A stretch of 64,000 nucleotides of DNA from Sulfuracidifex metallicus DSM 6482 = JCM 9184 (GCA_032834875.1 CP135238.1:130011-194010); one strand, 5' to 3'; counted from the first letter of the stretch, positions 46,975 to 56,388 are shown. Translations and numbers: made by a program. Notes: generated by a model from the letters alone, not told the origin.

Positions 46975-47972
46975 TGAGTAATTATATAAAAAGAGCTAAA
47001 ATAGCGATTAAGTCTAGGAAATTACTGAAAAATTGGGCAAATAGTATTCTTAAATATGCTCGTAAAAATCCAGAAATTCTCCTTAAATGCAAGGATAATA
47101 GTGTAATTAAAGTTAGCAGAAATATGTTTGCGAATATTTTATCGTTATATTATGAGGGAAAGATAATTAATTGTTCAAATAATTCTATCGAGTTTTATGT
47201 TAAAGGAAATACTTATTGGATACCGGTTAATGAAATACTTATAGCTAGTGGAGAATTTAACAGCATTCTAAAAGCCCTTTATTATAACTTGAGATATAAT
47301 AGTAAATATTGGGAAAAAGGAGATATAAAATTTAAACATATTCACGCTGAAATTATTGCAACATTTGAGGATGAAGAATACGGTTACGTGGATGTTAAGA
47401 ATAAATCAGTAGTAGATATAGGGGCTTTCGTAGGAGATACGGCAATCTATTTCGCAATTAAGGGGGCTAAAAAGGTATATGCAATAGAGCCTCACCCTGC
47501 AGCATATGAAGAATTAGTGGAAAATATTAGGATAAACGATCTTGAAGGAAAGATCGTTCCATTAAACATCGCTGTAGGAGATAAAGAAGGATATATTGAC
47601 ATCTCTAACGTGGAAACTAAGCAAGCACCGGTGACACTGTTCAAAGAGTCTGAAGGAAATGGAATAAAGGTTAAAATGGAAACATTAAATAATGTTATTA
47701 AGAAGTATAATTTAGAAACTAATGTATTAAAAATGGATTGCGAAGGATGCGAATATAACTTAATTTTAAACGATTATGAGGCAGTATCTAAATTTGATCA
47801 ATTAGCGTTTGAATACCATGCGTATAATACTGGTATGCCTGTCTATAAGTTGATAGAATTGCTTGAAAGAGAATACAACTGTGAATTTGTGGATGAACAC
47901 ATATACAGGAAAAATGATCCAAACTGGGATAAAAATAAGATAGGTATACTTTATTGTGTAAAAAGAAAATAG
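46974..47972 (+). CDS. FkbM-family methyltransferase
   Basis: A 332-residue SAM-dependent methyltransferase. Motif I is SVVDIGAFVGDTAIYFAIKG (about residues 143-162), motif II KKVYAIEPHPAAYEELVENI, and the FkbM signature VLKMDCEGCEYNLILNDYEA lies near residue 247. The N-terminal 130 residues are the extension common to the archaeal paralogues here. FkbM proteins O-methylate sugars and polyketides. Overlap by one base with the preceding GT2 gene argues for glycan methylation. Intact. Confidence 0.9.
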   Translation: MSNYIKRAKIAIKSRKLLKNWANSILKYARKNPEILLKCKDNSVIKVSRNMFANILSLYYEGKIINCSNNSIEFYVKGNTYWIPVNEILIASGEFNSILKALYYNLRYNSKYWEKGDIKFKHIHAEIIATFEDEEYGYVDVKNKSVVDIGAFVGDTAIYFAIKGAKKVYAIEPHPAAYEELVENIRINDLEGKIVPLNIAVGDKEGYIDISNVETKQAPVTLFKESEGNGIKVKMETLNNVIKKYNLETNVLKMDCEGCEYNLILNDYEAVSKFDQLAFEYHAYNTGMPVYKLIELLEREYNCEFVDEHIYRKNDPNWDKNKIGILYCVKRK

Positions 47973-48057
47973 TTCATTTTTATTTATCATATTACCCCAC
48001 CATTGTATGATCGATAATGATACAGTAGTTTTATTATTATTTAACTAATATGTTAAT

Positions 48058-48198
48058 GTGCTGTCTATTGTTATTCCTACTTCCAATGCTGAGGATACAA
48101 TTGGCGAGTTATTAGAAAGCATTAAAGCTCAAGACTTCCATGACGATTATGAAATAATCATAATAGATAACGGTTCTAAGGATAAGACTGAAGAGATA
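48058..48198 (+). repeat. Shared 5' block of GT2 genes, pair 2, copy 2
   Basis: Inverted partner of 36884-37024: the first 47 codons of this GT2 gene nearly match that gene at DNA level, including over 70 consecutive identical bases. The similarity does not extend into the upstream region. Confidence 0.85.
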
Positions 48199-49014
48199 AT
48201 TAAAAAGTATATGAATCTTTTATCAATAAAGTACTACAAGTATAAGGAAAGTTTAGGTGTCGCAAACAGTAAAAATGCTGCAATTGATAAAGCAAGCGGA
48301 GAATTCATTCTCTTTTTAGATCACGATGTAACATTACCTCCAAGGACATTATTCTTGTTGTCCACTATATTAAATAAAGAGAATTATAATACTGTTTTTC
48401 AGTTAAAATTGGTTTATCCTAGCGGTTTGATAGATAGCTGTGGAGGACTTATTGATGAACTAGGCTATCCAAGGGAACTTAGGAAAGGAGAACCGGCAGA
48501 AAATCAATGTATGGATGTTACCGATATTCTTTATGCTAAAGGCTCGGCTATGCTAATCAGTAAAAAACTTCTTGATGAGCTTAAAGGTTTTGATCCAAAT
48601 TACTTTTACGAGTATGACGATACTGATATATGCTTTAGGGCTATAAAAAGAGGATATAAAGTAAAGTTATTGCCTACCTATATAATTCATCATGAGCACG
48701 GAGCGTTACCTAAAGATTTGAGAAGTAGGGAAATAAGGCTAACGTATTTTCTTGAGAGTAGGAGGCTTTATTTCCTCTTAAAGAACTTCAGTAGGAGGTA
48801 TTTGCTAAGGAAAATGCCTAAAGTTCTCTTCTACTTCTTCGGTTCAATGCTAATGGACTTAGTTAAGAGGAGGAAGACTTATTTATTTAAAGCTAGGGTT
48901 AAGGCATTACTTTGGGTTATATCCAAATTACCAGAAATTTACAGAAAGAGGAAGAATGAAATTTTCATTAACGAAGAAGAATTAATCAAAAAAGGTTTAA
49001 TAGTAAAACACTGA
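48058..49014 (+). CDS. GT2-family glycosyltransferase (chimeric)
   Basis: A 318-residue GT2 enzyme, GTG start. Residues 1-55 (LSIVIPTSNAEDTIGELLES) equal those of the GT2 at 37024. From about residue 65 the body (GEFILFLDHDVTLPP, DSCGGLIDELGYPREL, YEYDDTDICFRAIKRGYKVK, TYFLESRRLYFLLKNFSRRY) is paralogous to the GT2 at 40103-41002. It is therefore a recombinant of two GT2 lineages. All catalytic parts are present and the frame is intact, so the chimera should be functional. Confidence 0.88.
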   Translation: MLSIVIPTSNAEDTIGELLESIKAQDFHDDYEIIIIDNGSKDKTEEIIKKYMNLLSIKYYKYKESLGVANSKNAAIDKASGEFILFLDHDVTLPPRTLFLLSTILNKENYNTVFQLKLVYPSGLIDSCGGLIDELGYPRELRKGEPAENQCMDVTDILYAKGSAMLISKKLLDELKGFDPNYFYEYDDTDICFRAIKRGYKVKLLPTYIIHHEHGALPKDLRSREIRLTYFLESRRLYFLLKNFSRRYLLRKMPKVLFYFFGSMLMDLVKRRKTYLFKARVKALLWVISKLPEIYRKRKNEIFINEEELIKKGLIVKH

Positions 49015-49079
49015 TCAAAAATATAAAAATATTAATATCATGTTCATAAGATTATTCTTTATTTAAACACTCTAAGATT

Positions 49080-49973
49080 TTATTTAATTTTATCGCACCA
49101 TAGCAATCCCACTTCCTCTTTGGAGTACGAGGGTACTGCAGAAGTTAATTCACAGTGGAAGTCTTTAGATAATTTATCTACTAATTTTGTATACTCAATA
49201 CCAGTAAACTTTGCGTGGTGTTCAATAATTAATTTCTCAAACATCCTAACGTGCTCATAGTCGTTCAATATTACGTCAAACTCACAACCTTCGCAATCCA
49301 TTTTGAGAAGATATGGCTCAGTAAGCTGTTTCATAACCTCAGATAAGGTTACTATAGGAACCTCACAATCTCCATTAGACTTTAAAGTAGAAAAACCGAT
49401 TGAGATAGGCGTTGACATATTACAAGGTACTTTAAGCTTTCCACGCTTAGAGCCTATAGCAGCATTTATTAAAAATACTTTATCCTCTAAGTGATTAAGC
49501 TTGACATTCTCTATAGCTTGAGTGTACACGTTAGGTAAAGGCTCAACTCCTATCACTTTTTTAGCTCCTTTCAATGCAAAATAGACCGATGAGTCACCTA
49601 CATTAGCACCTATGTCAATAACCTCTTTATTTGAAACATTTGTATTTCCATATACATTTTCCTCAAAGACTTCCAAAACGGAATAACTTATATGTTTAAA
49701 TTTTACAGAACCATCGCTTTTCACTATTATGCCGTCCTCATATTTCCATCCTCTTTTTATAAGAGAGTATAAAGGTCTAAATCCTTCGTGTAAAATCTTA
49801 TTATCGACTTTAACTTCTTGTGCTTTTGTTTTTATTACAATTCTTCCATCTTTTATACTTAAACCTTCAATTTCTTTATCATAAAACATATTTACAATAT
49901 CCGAATAAAACCACCTACTTACTACGAACTTTTTACCTGCTACTTTGATCTTAATTTCCTCATTCCCTTTCAT
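49080..49973 (-). CDS. FkbM-family methyltransferase
   Basis: A 297-residue methyltransferase with motif I EVIDIGANVGDSSVYFALKG, motif II KKVIGVEPLPNVYTQAIENV, and signature LLKMDCEGCEFDVILNDYEH. It lacks about 35 N-terminal residues present in the paralogue at 46974, but an ATG with normal context is at 49973. It converges with the GT2 gene at 48058-49014. The close resemblance of motif II to the frameshifted gene at 5615 (ASHVYAFEPLPSVYKVALEN) marks a local gene family. Confidence 0.9.
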   Translation of the reverse strand: MKGNEEIKIKVAGKKFVVSRWFYSDIVNMFYDKEIEGLSIKDGRIVIKTKAQEVKVDNKILHEGFRPLYSLIKRGWKYEDGIIVKSDGSVKFKHISYSVLEVFEENVYGNTNVSNKEVIDIGANVGDSSVYFALKGAKKVIGVEPLPNVYTQAIENVKLNHLEDKVFLINAAIGSKRGKLKVPCNMSTPISIGFSTLKSNGDCEVPIVTLSEVMKQLTEPYLLKMDCEGCEFDVILNDYEHVRMFEKLIIEHHAKFTGIEYTKLVDKLSKDFHCELTSAVPSYSKEEVGLLWCDKIK

Positions 49974-50098
49974 ATATTCTAATGCTGATGATAACCAGTT
50001 GTCTATAATCTATCTGCTCTTTAGGAATACTTTGATTTTCCTAGTTAAATACACAATCTTAATTTCTTTTCCCGTTATTAAAACATTGTTGTTATGAG

Positions 50099-50581
50099 TT
50101 ACTGAAACTTCCCTTGTCTGGTAAGCCTTAATCGATATTCCTTAATACCATCCTTAATCCCTCTCATTACTTCTAAAGCACTATTAGGTGAATATAATAT
50201 AAGGATAATTGACGATACTAAAACGTACCATATAGCTCTAGGTCTAGAGTACCACTTAAAAGAAAAATAAGTATTAGCCCTAGACTTACCGAAAATTCGT
50301 CTCGATAAAGATACCCCTCTATCTCCTCCTTCCTCAATAGGTATGTGGTAAACGTAAAAATATGGGTTAAAGACTAGTTTATATCCAGCCTTTTTAACCC
50401 CCTGCTGAAAGTCGCTTTCCTCTCTAAACCCGTTAGTACTGTCGTAGAATTCATCATATCTAACATCTTTCACAGCCTCACCCTTTATCATGAAGAAAGC
50501 TGGGACAAACTCTGCAAATCTAGGGCCGTGCTTAACGTCTAAAAAGATGTAACCTAAAGCTTTACTTAACGGGTCCTGCAA
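50099..50581 (-). pseudogene. GT2-family C-terminal fragment
   Basis: A 160-codon frame reading DPLSKALGYIFLDVKHGPRF, AFFMIKGEAVKDVRYDEFYD, and FREESDFQQGVKKAGYKLVF, which is the acceptor-side half of a rhamnosyltransferase-like GT2 protein with a C-terminal membrane segment (AIWYVLVSSIILILY). The N-terminal nucleotide-binding half is missing; upstream a short foreign frame (TLNRAVYPDFFLNLPIAGPV) abuts it. Truncated, not functional. Confidence 0.65.
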
Positions 50582-50675
50582 TTGGGAGATTTAAGAAGAA
50601 GTCGGGGTATACTGCCCTATTCAGCGTCTTTTTGAATAACTCCGATCTGTTATAGGAAGTATTAGAACTGCTAGT

Positions 50676-50790
50676 TTACACATCCCTCTTCAAACCTTCT
50701 ATTTTCTCATTTAGCCTGTACTCCATTCTCTTCAAATAAAGGGCTAGCACGGATAGGAGAAGTGATATAAGCCCTACGTTAAATAAGCGA
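50676..50790 (-). pseudogene. DUF2304-like C-terminal remnant
   Basis: Minus-strand frame FNVGLISLLLSVLALYLKRM followed by EYRLNEKIEGLKRDV and a stop at 50676. A last membrane segment followed by a charged helix with LNEKIEGL is the usual ending of small DUF2304 membrane proteins, which are commonly encoded beside dolichyl-phosphate-mannose-synthase-like GT2 enzymes. It is fused out of frame to the truncated enzyme gene upstream. Confidence 0.5.
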
Positions 50791-51298
50791 CTTCGATGGA
50801 GAAACCTTTGGCTTCAAAGTTAACTCCTTTAACTTCATTAGTCCTCAAGACGTAAAAACCGGAAAGAACGTCTTTCAATCTGGTCCCGAAAAGTATGTTG
50901 AACATTTTAGTTATAACCCAGTTACCGAAGCGATTAATTAAAGGTATGTTTTTCCTATTCCCTCTCACAACAATTACTTCATCGTAATCCTCCATCATTT
51001 TTAACGCCTTGAACACATCGGCAGGATTGTAAGTGTAGTCTCCGTCAATTACTGCCACATAAGGTGTATCTACGTGTTTTAATCCGGTCATCATGGCCGA
51101 AGCTTTTCCCTTCCCTTGTTGGTAGATCACTTTAGCTCCTTTCTTTTTTGCTATTTCTGCAGTCCCGTCAGTTGAGTTTCCGTCTACCACTATTATTTTA
51201 TTAAAGCCTAAGGACTTTATTTCGTCAATTATTAGTCCAATTCCATCCCTCTCGTTAAGCGTGGGTATTAAGAACGTCACTACTTCTTCTAAACCCAT
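50774..51298 (-). pseudogene. DPM1-like GT2 (polyprenyl-phosphate sugar synthase), C-terminally truncated
   Basis: Residues 1-165 match polyprenyl-phosphate hexose synthases: VVTFLIPTLNERDGIGLIID, KIIVVDGNSTDGTAEIAKKK, VAVIDGDYTYNPADVFKALK (metal site), and GNWVITKMFNILFGTRLKDV with LSGFYVLR. Such enzymes charge the lipid carrier with a sugar. The usual 220-300 residues are cut short after KGFSIEVAYLT, where a DUF2304-like tail begins in another frame. A deletion that removed the end of this gene and the start of its neighbour explains the fusion. Residual activity is doubtful. Confidence 0.7.
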
Positions 51299-51758
51299 TC
51301 TGGTAGTAATTTTTGAAATAAATTTATAAGCCTTTTTCTTGAGGTTTAAAAGACTCCAGAATTGTACAAATGTTGCCGAAAGCGTTACAAAAGGCTGATC
51401 GTCCCTTCCAAGATTAAAAATACGGTACGATAATAACGTTGGTTTTTACTAGGATGCATGAATTAAGATAAATCATGGTATTTATCTCTTTAAATAGTCT
51501 AATACAGTTAGTTTTTATATTATAAAATGTTTTTAGTATGAAGACCGTGATAAGCTTAAAGAGTGAGGTTTTGTCCTAGGAGGTGTTTCTCTTACCGATT
51601 ATTTAGGCTATCTAGTAAGAAGAGAAGTTAGGAACTAAAAAGGGAAGCAGTTGTTCTATCTAAGCAGCTATTAGCTAACCTAGATACAAGAAGCTAACAC
51701 ACTAATATGGCTCTTAAAATTACATAAATCAATAAAAATTAAAAAGAAGAAGAGAAGC
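51299..51758. other. Intergenic region with no supported gene
   Basis: About 460 AT-rich bases. A plus-strand stretch starting MKTVISLKSEVLS at 51538 followed by a frame reading GFVLGGVSLTDYLGYLVRRE could be the remains of a small antitoxin-like gene, but I cannot defend it. Otherwise nothing recognised. Confidence 0.3.
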
Positions 51759-52283
51759 TCATTTTTTAAGCTTTCTAGTTTCTAAATACGATGGAATAAA
51801 TAGAAAACTTATTGCTAACGCAATCCAATATATGATCTGAGGATAGAAGGTAAAGGTTAATAGTAAGTTAGCGTTCTCATATTTTACGCTCACTAATTCC
51901 TCACCAATTTCTAAAAACGAATAGTTAGAGTATATTCCGTGCGATGACATTAAATATGTTATCACTATATATATTATGAAAGGATATACTAAATATGAGA
52001 TCGTTAACATCAGTAAAATTCTGTTTCTTACTATTTTTCCTTTTAAAAATAAGTAAATATCTCTACTTATTACTATTATTAAAAATATTCTAAAAGCTTC
52101 CAGAGCTGCACTTATTACGTATGAAATCTTAAGAAACGTTCCTAGGAAATATATGGACATTTGGAATGGGGAAGTCTCTATTACTACAAGTCCGCCAAAA
52201 TTATAAGTCCACCAGTAAAAAGGTAGTACGATTATAATTAGGCTAGAAATTAGGTAAATTAACGTGAAGGGATACTTTATCAT
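51759..52283 (-). CDS. Four-segment membrane protein of surface-protein operon
   Basis: A 174-residue integral membrane protein with four hydrophobic segments and a lysine-rich end (YLETRKLKK). No family recognised. It overlaps the 545-residue repeat protein by 4 bp (ATGA), so the two are translated together and probably interact. It may anchor or export the larger partner. Confidence 0.65.
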   Translation of the reverse strand: MIKYPFTLIYLISSLIIIVLPFYWWTYNFGGLVVIETSPFQMSIYFLGTFLKISYVISAALEAFRIFLIIVISRDIYLFLKGKIVRNRILLMLTISYLVYPFIIYIVITYLMSSHGIYSNYSFLEIGEELVSVKYENANLLLTFTFYPQIIYWIALAISFLFIPSYLETRKLKK

Positions 52284-53917
52284 AGTCCCATCACGTATGT
52301 AATATTTGTTTGGCTTATCTGAGCTTTTATAGTAATATTTTCGTTGAACACTTCACTTTCGTTTATTATTTTGATTTCCAATAATTGTGTACACCCAGGA
52401 GGAATTGTATAAATCTTAGTTAAATATAAATATTTGCCGGTTATGTTATATATGATAATAGTTTCGTTGAAAGGATTGTGAACTGGAACATCTACTTGAT
52501 TTATGGATATAGATAATGAGTTGCTTACTTCGAAGCTTTCGCTTATATTTTCTCCATAAACGTTGGCAAGGAGCGTTATTTTCTCGTTAGGAATGCCGGT
52601 GAAATTAGTTACATAAATTCTTAAAATCCCGTAGCTGAAAGGTTTAATTTCAGTTTTATTTAATAAATATAAATATTTGCCGGTAATATTATAGATTATA
52701 AGAGTAGTGTCCAGAGGATTGCTAACAGTTATGGATACTTCTCCACTTTCGTAATACGTTAAGTTTATAGAACTACACAAAGGAAAAGTTTTAGTAATAT
52801 TAATATTTCCTATTCCAACTAATATAGTTATATTTTCTGCCTTATCTTTTATATTATTATATAATAAATAGAAATTAGTTACATTAAAAGGCAAATACGA
52901 GTAACCAGGCTTCAAAGCATATGCACTTTCTAGTTGGAAATACTCTCCATAAGCTTTATATAACATGATAGTGAAATTAAATGGATTATATACTTTAATA
53001 TTTACGATTCCTCCAAGAGTATTAGGTAATGAAATGTTGAAATTCTTGCCTAATAATTCTTCCTTGCTTATTTTTATTCCATCAACTTCTACACTAATAT
53101 TAACCATTTCCTTACTTTGATTATATAAATTATAAAACCCAGTAAAATTACTAACGTAAAATACTGCAGTAGAAGTAGCATTACTTCCTATGGTAATATT
53201 CTTTTCTAAGTACAAATATTTTCCAGTTATATTGTTAATAATTATGCAGTATGGGAAAGTATTGGTAATATTCACACTTACTGTTCCACCTTGATAATTT
53301 GGTACAGATAGAGAGATATTTGAGTTTTTAGATAAAATCGTGTAACTACTAAAATTTATTCCATCAACGTTTATGTGGAAAGTGACGTTTTCTTCTCCTT
53401 TGCTATAAAGCTCATAGAACCCCGTAAAGTTCGTTATATTGATAAATATCATTCTCTCCTCCATTGGGGTAAAATATTGCTCAGAGGAAAGAAGTAGGTA
53501 CTTTCCTGTAATATTTTCTATTATTATACTCTGATTGAAATCATTGTAAATATTTAAATAAACTCCTCTAATGTTTATAGAACTAAGATTTACGAATAGC
53601 TTTCCAGTGATCCGCTTAGGAATTTTAGGCATATTTATTTTCAAATTTCCCGTTAAATTATGATAAAAAGAGGGAACTTCAATACTTAACTTGCCGGAAA
53701 CTTGTTTATACTCATTGGCTAACTGAGTGAGATTTTGGAGATCTATGTTAAACGAGGAAATAGAAAAATTTTTAGGTATTATACAATTTATTTTATTAGC
53801 TATTTGCTTAGGTTGATTTACATATGTATTTATATTTGCCGGAACGTCAGTTACTATAATATAAGCCAAGAAAAAGGCTACAGCAATAATAGCCCCAATA
53901 AGCTTTACTAAATCCAT
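52280..53917 (-). CDS. Sequon-rich extracellular repeat protein
   Basis: A 545-residue protein with an N-terminal signal anchor (LIGAIIAVAFFLAYIIVTDV) and about five tandem repeats of roughly 85-90 residues. Each contains a variant of ILYNITGKYLYL: ENITGKYLLL, NNITGKYLYL, KAYGEYFQL, YNITGKYLYL twice, followed by a VTNFTGFYNLY-type strand. N-x-S/T sites are extremely dense, and cysteines are few. The all-beta pattern suggests a string of immunoglobulin-like surface domains, heavily N-glycosylated. Family not recognised. It is the first gene of a two-gene operon and sits in the glycan locus. Confidence 0.7.
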   Translation of the reverse strand: MDLVKLIGAIIAVAFFLAYIIVTDVPANINTYVNQPKQIANKINCIIPKNFSISSFNIDLQNLTQLANEYKQVSGKLSIEVPSFYHNLTGNLKINMPKIPKRITGKLFVNLSSINIRGVYLNIYNDFNQSIIIENITGKYLLLSSEQYFTPMEERMIFINITNFTGFYELYSKGEENVTFHINVDGINFSSYTILSKNSNISLSVPNYQGGTVSVNITNTFPYCIIINNITGKYLYLEKNITIGSNATSTAVFYVSNFTGFYNLYNQSKEMVNISVEVDGIKISKEELLGKNFNISLPNTLGGIVNIKVYNPFNFTIMLYKAYGEYFQLESAYALKPGYSYLPFNVTNFYLLYNNIKDKAENITILVGIGNINITKTFPLCSSINLTYYESGEVSITVSNPLDTTLIIYNITGKYLYLLNKTEIKPFSYGILRIYVTNFTGIPNEKITLLANVYGENISESFEVSNSLSISINQVDVPVHNPFNETIIIYNITGKYLYLTKIYTIPPGCTQLLEIKIINESEVFNENITIKAQISQTNITYVMGL

Positions 53918-54298
53918 AATAATATTTATGAAAATTTACTTAAAAGTATTTATAGTGCCTTTATTTTGGTACAAATATTCAATAAATGAATATTACTTAG
54001 ATGAAAGAAAAAATGGGTTGATTGCATATGTCAAGTTATATAAGAACACTCGTGATGCTAGGTATAACTAAACCTACAAAGATTTTAGCGAAGTACACGA
54101 CGAACAGTTGTCTTAAGCTCTATTATAATGACTTTTAGATAGATGATAACAAAAGATTAAATTTTATAAACCTTATAGTACATTTACAGTTCATAATTAT
54201 GGAAGATTTTTAAAGGCCGGATAAATAGTTACCCTTTACTATTCCAAAAACAGTACAGAAGGTCTAAGTCGATTTGAGAAAAGGCTTTTTAAAAGCAA
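53918..54298. other. Intergenic region with a doubtful small frame
   Basis: About 380 bases. A 36-codon plus-strand frame at 54028-54138 (MSSYIRTLVMLGITKPTKIL) is the only notable reading frame; it may be a gene remnant. A TATA-like CTTTTTAAAAG at 54284-54294 serves the GT2 gene that follows. Confidence 0.3.
54284..54294 (+). promoter_or_regulatory. TATA-like promoter of the GT2 gene
   Basis: CTTTTTAAAAG centred about 25 nt before the ATG at 54314 and only about 10 nt before the ATG at 54299. Leaderless transcription would start close to 54314, so this box selects the second ATG. Confidence 0.5.
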
Positions 54299-54313
54299 AT
54301 GAGGACACCTTTC

Positions 54314-55240
54314 ATGGAACCTCTGGTCAGTATAGTGATTCCCACCTTAAATTCAGCTAAGACTATTAGAAAGACTTTAGAGTCTATCAAGCTTTTGAAT
54401 TACCCTAACGTTGAATTAATAGTAGTTGACGGTAAATCGGACGACGGTACTTTGGATATTGTTAAAGAGTACAAAAATGTTTACAACTTAAGAATTGTAA
54501 TTGAGGAAAGGAGAGGTAGGGGAGTTGCTTACAACCGAGGTGTTTTGGAGAGCAAGGGTAAGTACGTTGCGTTTCTTGACAGCGATGCTACTATAGCTAC
54601 GCCAGGTTGGATAAGCGACGCGGTTAAGGTTATGGAAGCCGACGACAAGGTAGCAGTTGTTTTCACTAAGGTGTACTCGCCCCTTGACTCTACGATAATG
54701 CAAAAGGCGATAGATACTTTCTTGTGTAAGGGATTTACTACTGCTAACGGTGCTGTTTACAGACGTGATGCGGTACTTAAAGTAGGTGGTTTTAACGAGA
54801 AAATGAACTATTTGCAGGAAGATGAGTTGTTACATAGGTTAAAGAAGGCTGGCTATACTTTTTACGTCAACTATTCTGACTATATTTATCACTACCACAG
54901 AAACTCTTTGAGGTCTTACATAAAGCAGAACGTCGAGGCCGCTAAAGGTGCCAAGGCTTATAAGGCTTTTACTAGCGAGAAGTGGATAGTTAAGGATTCT
55001 ATGACGAGATTACTTACTCTCTTAATTTCATTTGCGTTACCAGTGATATTAATTGTAACTGATAAAATACTGTTATTCTTGGCTTTAATACTGCTATTTT
55101 ATGTTATGCTCTATATAAAAGTAAATTTAGAGACGTGTAAACAATATAAGTGGTCTAAGTACACGCTATTAGCCCCCTTCCTGATCTACATGTCTTTAAT
55201 AGGGTTCTTTATAGGTTACGTGTCACCTCAAAAATCCTAG
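54314..55240 (+). CDS. GT2-family glycosyltransferase with C-terminal membrane segments
   Basis: A 308-residue GT2 enzyme from the second ATG (MEPLVSIVIPTLNSAKTIRK); the frame is open to an ATG at 54299, rejected on promoter position. LIVVDGKSDDGTLDIV, KYVAFLDSDATIATPGWISD (metal site) and MNYLQEDELLHRLKKAGYTF are visible. Two or three membrane segments near the C-terminus (LLISFALPVILIVTDKILLF onward) anchor it. GC is higher than in the 37-50 kb GT genes. It is followed after about 70 bp by a processive GT2 gene. Confidence 0.85.
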   Translation: MEPLVSIVIPTLNSAKTIRKTLESIKLLNYPNVELIVVDGKSDDGTLDIVKEYKNVYNLRIVIEERRGRGVAYNRGVLESKGKYVAFLDSDATIATPGWISDAVKVMEADDKVAVVFTKVYSPLDSTIMQKAIDTFLCKGFTTANGAVYRRDAVLKVGGFNEKMNYLQEDELLHRLKKAGYTFYVNYSDYIYHYHRNSLRSYIKQNVEAAKGAKAYKAFTSEKWIVKDSMTRLLTLLISFALPVILIVTDKILLFLALILLFYVMLYIKVNLETCKQYKWSKYTLLAPFLIYMSLIGFFIGYVSPQKS

Positions 55241-55312
55241 ACGTTAAAGGTTGTAATTTAGCTGTATTCATTGAAATGAAAGCTTATTAATAAAAACCAT
55301 GCTATTTTCCTA

Positions 55313-56353
55313 ATGCTCTTAGGCTTAGAGCTTTTAACACTCCACTTCTCGGAACCCTTAGCTTATTTCTTTGCCATAAAAGATAAGAGAATAGCGGAAG
55401 TTGAAGCCGAAGGCTACAAACCCGTAAGCATAATAATCCCTACATATAACGAGGGAGATAAAATCAGGGACAAGTTGTTAAACGTTATGAAGAGTTACCC
55501 TCTGGAGTACGCCGAAATTATACTCGTTGACTCCTCCACGGACAACACTACAGAGGTAGCCAAATCACTCGGCATTCCGATAAAAATAGTCAAGGAGAAG
55601 GAGAGGAGAGGTAAAATATTCGCAGTAAAAGAGGGAATAAGGAATGCTAGTAATGATATAGTAGTAATAACCGACGCTGACGCTTTGTGGGATGATCCTT
55701 TAATAGATGCTATAAAGTACTTGAAGGGCGAGATCGGTGCTGTTAGCTGTATTAAGAGGAGTAATAGAGGGACTGAAAACGCTTATAGGAACTTTTATAA
55801 TGTGATTAGGCTGTCTGAGTCTGCTGTTTACTCCACTCCGATTTTCCACGGTGAGCTAACGGCTTTCAGGAAGAGCTTGCTTTCAGCAGACGAAATTCCT
55901 AATGCCGGTGCTGATGATAGCAGCATAGCTACGCTCATCGCTTTAAAGGGATATAGAGCCATATGCACTAAAGTAAGAGCATTTGAGTACTCGCCAAAGG
56001 GGTTAGACTACTTTAGTTGGAAGACTAGAAGGGGGTTACACTTGGTAAGGCACTTTATACGCTTTTTGCCTAAAGTGATGAGGAGTAAGAACAGGAAATA
56101 TAAGGCAATTTTTCTCGAGGAGTTTTACCTGCACTTAATAAACCCATGGTTTTTAGTACTCGGTGTAGTTCTGACGGCAATTTATTTGCCGAAGCTTTTC
56201 CTCTTCTTACTATTAGTACTATTAATCGCGTTAGTTATACCTCAGACCAGGGAGTTAGTGAAAGCCTGGGTACCTAATCAGTTCTTTCTAATAATGGCAC
56301 AATTTAAGGCTTTGAGGGGTGAATTCTTGATGTGGAAAAAGGAGAGCAAGTGA
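55313..56353 (+). CDS. Processive-type GT2 glycosyltransferase (membrane)
   Basis: A 346-residue GT2 enzyme of the cellulose-synthase/hyaluronan-synthase-like layout, shorter than usual. VSIIIPTYNEGDKIRDKLLN, VVITDADALWDDPLIDAIKY (DxD), ELTAFRKSLL with GADDSSIATLIALKGYRAIC (acidic catalytic region), and FSWKTRRGLHLVRHFIRFLP in the position of the Q/RxxRW motif. Two membrane segments close the protein. Similar proteins elongate polysaccharides or transfer single sugars to lipids. Its 3' end lies 36 bp before structured-element copy C. Confidence 0.83.
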   Translation: MLLGLELLTLHFSEPLAYFFAIKDKRIAEVEAEGYKPVSIIIPTYNEGDKIRDKLLNVMKSYPLEYAEIILVDSSTDNTTEVAKSLGIPIKIVKEKERRGKIFAVKEGIRNASNDIVVITDADALWDDPLIDAIKYLKGEIGAVSCIKRSNRGTENAYRNFYNVIRLSESAVYSTPIFHGELTAFRKSLLSADEIPNAGADDSSIATLIALKGYRAICTKVRAFEYSPKGLDYFSWKTRRGLHLVRHFIRFLPKVMRSKNRKYKAIFLEEFYLHLINPWFLVLGVVLTAIYLPKLFLFLLLVLLIALVIPQTRELVKAWVPNQFFLIMAQFKALRGEFLMWKKESK

Positions 56354-56388
56354 TCTGTGGCCTTCACGAGTATATAAGTGTGTATTTA

